Positions 62,303 to 64,000 of a DNA stretch of 64,000 nt are shown here, one piece after another. Location of the stretch: positions 2,914,001 through 2,978,000 of the forward strand of contig OZ255622.1 in NCBI GenBank assembly GCA_965276715.1, written 5' to 3'. The position numbers and the translations under genes were made by a program. The stretch is from CAXTPV01 sp965276715. Lineage in GTDB: Bacteria; Pseudomonadota; Alphaproteobacteria; Acetobacterales; Acetobacteraceae. Below the pieces are notes generated by a model. The model was not told where the DNA came from. It saw nothing but the letters and a program-made list of their open reading frames with translations, and searched no databases. Within the stretch, counting starts at the first letter, position 1. Each line of letters begins with the position of its first letter.

Positions 62303-62956
62303 ATGTCCGACACGAGCGTCACGTATGCCCTGTCCGGCGCCGGTCCGATCACGCGCGCGGCCACCGGCACCCTGGTCGAAACCGCCGCCTGCTTCGCCCG
62401 CGGCACGCTGATCGCGACACAAGCCGGCGAGGTCCCGGTCGAGACGCTGCAGCCCGGCACCCCGGTTACCCTGGCCCGTGGCGGCGAGGCCCCGGTCAAG
62501 TGGGTCGGGCATCGCCGCGCCCGCCCCTCCACCGCCCGCCACCCGCTCTCCGTCCAGCCGATCGAGATCGCCCCGGGCGCGCTGGGCGACGGCCTGCCGC
62601 ACCGGACGCTCAGGCTCAGTCCCGAACACGCGCTGTTCGTCGACGGCCTGCTCGTGCCGGTCGGGCTGCTGGTCAACGACCGCTCGGTCGTCCGCCTCGA
62701 CGTCGACATGGTCGAGTATTTCCACCTCGAGCTCGACCGCCACGACATCATCCTGGCCGAACGCTTGCCCGTCGAGACCTACCTCGACACCGGCAACCGC
62801 TCCATCTTCGCCAACGCGCCGCTCGTGACCGTCCAGCCGGACATCATGCCGGTCGATCCCTGCGTGCCGATGATGTTCGAGGGCGAAGGGCTGCGTCTGC
62901 TCAAGGACCGTCTCGCCGCGACGGCCGACGACCTCATGCGCGATCGCGCCGCCTGA
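62303..62956 (+). CDS. Hint (Hedgehog/intein-type) domain protein with intact Cys
   Basis: A 217-residue protein. A short N-terminal segment (MSDTSVTYALSGAGPITRAA) leads to the nucleophile Cys in TAACFARGTLIATQAGEVPV (Cys30). TLRLSPEHALFVDGLLVPVG and FHLELDRHDIILAERLPVET (about 144-163) are the remaining Hint blocks. The tail (PCVPMMFEGEGLRLLKDRLA) also occurs in other bacterial Hint_2 proteins. Hint_2 proteins are expected to self-cleave at the Cys and are often C-terminal on secreted proteins; the short N-terminal piece here is unusual. The stop overlaps the CTG start of kynU. Confidence 0.88.
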   Translation: MSDTSVTYALSGAGPITRAATGTLVETAACFARGTLIATQAGEVPVETLQPGTPVTLARGGEAPVKWVGHRRARPSTARHPLSVQPIEIAPGALGDGLPHRTLRLSPEHALFVDGLLVPVGLLVNDRSVVRLDVDMVEYFHLELDRHDIILAERLPVETYLDTGNRSIFANAPLVTVQPDIMPVDPCVPMMFEGEGLRLLKDRLAATADDLMRDRAA

Positions 62957-64000
62957 CCCCGGAATCGCTCGACCGCGACGATCCGCTCGCCCCGTTCCGG
63001 GACGAGTTCGTCCTCCCGGACGGCATCATCTATCTCGACGGCAACTCGCTGGGCCCGCTCCCGCGCGCGACCGCCCCGCGTCTCGCCGCGGTCGTCGGGC
63101 AGGAATGGGGCAGGGGCCTCATCCGTTCCTGGAACGACGCCGACTGGATCGGCCTGCCGGAGCGCATCGGCGACAAGATCGCGCGCCTGCTCGGCGCGCC
63201 ACCCGGCTCGGTGCTGGCCGCGGATCAGACCTCGATCAACTTGTTCAAGCTGCTCGCGGCAGCACTCGACCTGCGTCCCGGCCGCCGCGTCATCCTGACC
63301 GAGGACGGCAATTTCCCGAGCGACCTCTATATCGCCGGCGGCCTCGCCCGCCTGCTCGACCGCGGCCACATCGTCCGCCAGTTCGCGCCCGCGGACCTCG
63401 CCGCGTCGATCGATGCCGACACCGCCGTCCTGATGCTGACCCATGTCGATTACCGGACCGGCGCGATGCACGACATGCGCGCGCTCACGCGGGCCGCGCA
63501 CGAGGCCGGCGCGCTGACGCTCTGGGACCTGGCGCACTCCGCCGGCGCCGTCCCGATCGATTTGGCCGGCGCGGATGCGGACTTCGCGGTCGGCTGCGGC
63601 TACAAGTTTCTCAACGGCGGCCCGGGCGCGCCATCCTTCCTTTACGTCGCCGAACGCCTGCAGGCCGCCGCGCGCTATCCGCTGACCGGCTGGCTCGGCC
63701 ACGCCGATCCGTTCGCCTTCGACCGCGAATTCCGTCCACGTGCCGGCATCGCCGCGGCAACCGTCGGCACACCCTCGATCCTCGCGATGTCCGCGCTCGA
63801 GGTCGGCGTCGACATCGCACTGCGCGCCCCGATCGACCTGGTGCGCGTCAAGTCCGAGCGCCTCGCCGGCCTCCTGCTCGATCGCGTGTCCCTGCAGCCC
63901 GCCCTGCCGCGCCACCAGCCGCGCGGCAGCCAGGTCTCGTTCCGCCACAACGACGCCTACGCGATCGTCCAGGCGCTGATCGAACGAGGCGTGATCGGGG
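62953..64000 (+). CDS. kynU: Kynureninase, 3' end beyond the window; probable CTG start
   Basis: A PLP enzyme that splits kynurenine to anthranilate and alanine in tryptophan breakdown. Visible features: PDGIIYLDGNSLGPLPRATA, SWNDADWIGLPERIGDKIAR, then LMLTHVDYRTGAMHDMRALT, LWDLAHSAGAVPIDL and the PLP-Lys in AVGCGYKFLNGGPGAPSFLY. No ATG, GTG or TTG is in frame near the start. CTG at 62953, overlapping the Hint stop (CTGA), gives TPESLDRDDPLAPFR, a normal family N-terminus. The C-terminus lies outside the window. Confidence 0.93.
   Translation, partial: MTPESLDRDDPLAPFRDEFVLPDGIIYLDGNSLGPLPRATAPRLAAVVGQEWGRGLIRSWNDADWIGLPERIGDKIARLLGAPPGSVLAADQTSINLFKLLAAALDLRPGRRVILTEDGNFPSDLYIAGGLARLLDRGHIVRQFAPADLAASIDADTAVLMLTHVDYRTGAMHDMRALTRAAHEAGALTLWDLAHSAGAVPIDLAGADADFAVGCGYKFLNGGPGAPSFLYVAERLQAAARYPLTGWLGHADPFAFDREFRPRAGIAAATVGTPSILAMSALEVGVDIALRAPIDLVRVKSERLAGLLLDRVSLQPALPRHQPRGSQVSFRHNDAYAIVQALIERGVIG

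Overview
The window is high-GC DNA with tightly packed, often overlapping genes (ATGA and TGATG stop/start junctions). It looks like an alphaproteobacterium, most likely of the Acetobacteraceae/Rhodospirillales. That placement is an inference from the sdhCDAB order and protein character, two Hint-domain proteins of the Hint_2 type, a type III polyketide operon and GC-rich tandem-hairpin elements between genes; no rRNA or other phylogenetic marker is present.

Layout. 1-3123: end of sdhC, then sdhD, sdhA and sdhB (succinate dehydrogenase). 3.2-10.1 kb: an accessory strip with a tyrosine-phosphatase-like protein, a broken hypothetical gene, a VapBC-type toxin-antitoxin pair, a frameshifted lysozyme-like gene coupled to a secreted partner, an IS481-family element, a holin/cell-wall-hydrolase fusion, and a Tae4/Tai4 type VI effector-immunity pair. 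10.1-20.5 kb: GFA protein, CPBP protease, YeiH-like exporter, chorismate-lyase-like secreted protein, purine nucleoside permease, DUF4239 protein, amidase, MFS, DMT and ArsB-type transporters, and a Nei-type DNA glycosylase. 20.6-24.9 kb: a five-gene operon (ACP, ketosynthase, type III PKS, methyltransferase, flavoprotein) resembling Streptomyces srsABC phenolic-lipid genes. 25-34 kb: SMP-30 lactonase, a second broken effector/partner pair (BPSL0067/STY0301 type), GH35 beta-galactosidase, prolyl aminopeptidase and membrane or lipoproteins. 34-38.6 kb: a glycan cluster with two glycosyltransferases, an ACP and two paralogous unknown proteins. 38.6-43.2 kb: monooxygenase, cobalamin adenosyltransferase, phosphatase, response regulator, LLM flavin monooxygenase, SWIB protein and cation-efflux gene.

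43.3-53.5 kb is a complete type I-C CRISPR-Cas locus (cas3-cas5-cas8c-cas7-cas4-cas1-cas2, a leader, then 36 full repeats plus one truncated). The far end of the array is cut inside repeat 37 by an IS256-family remnant. An IS110-family element sits inside that remnant, and on the other side the remnant is fused to the first codons of a PIN-type toxin gene whose antitoxin survives. The nesting can be read base by base: removing 53769-55299 restores the IS256 frame.

55.8-64 kb: katG, an outer-membrane porin, a GH43-like secreted protein, two tandem Hint-domain proteins and the start of kynureninase.

The most notable points are: (1) several orphan peptidoglycan-hydrolase/partner gene pairs, two with a frameshifted hydrolase but an intact partner; (2) the nested IS scar that ends the CRISPR array; (3) a block of eight consecutive variant CRISPR repeats and a duplicated spacer; (4) the srsABC-like operon with its own ACP and ketosynthase, the latter apparently starting at ATT; (5) the paralogous glycan-cluster proteins; and (6) tandem Hint proteins, the first lacking the catalytic Cys.
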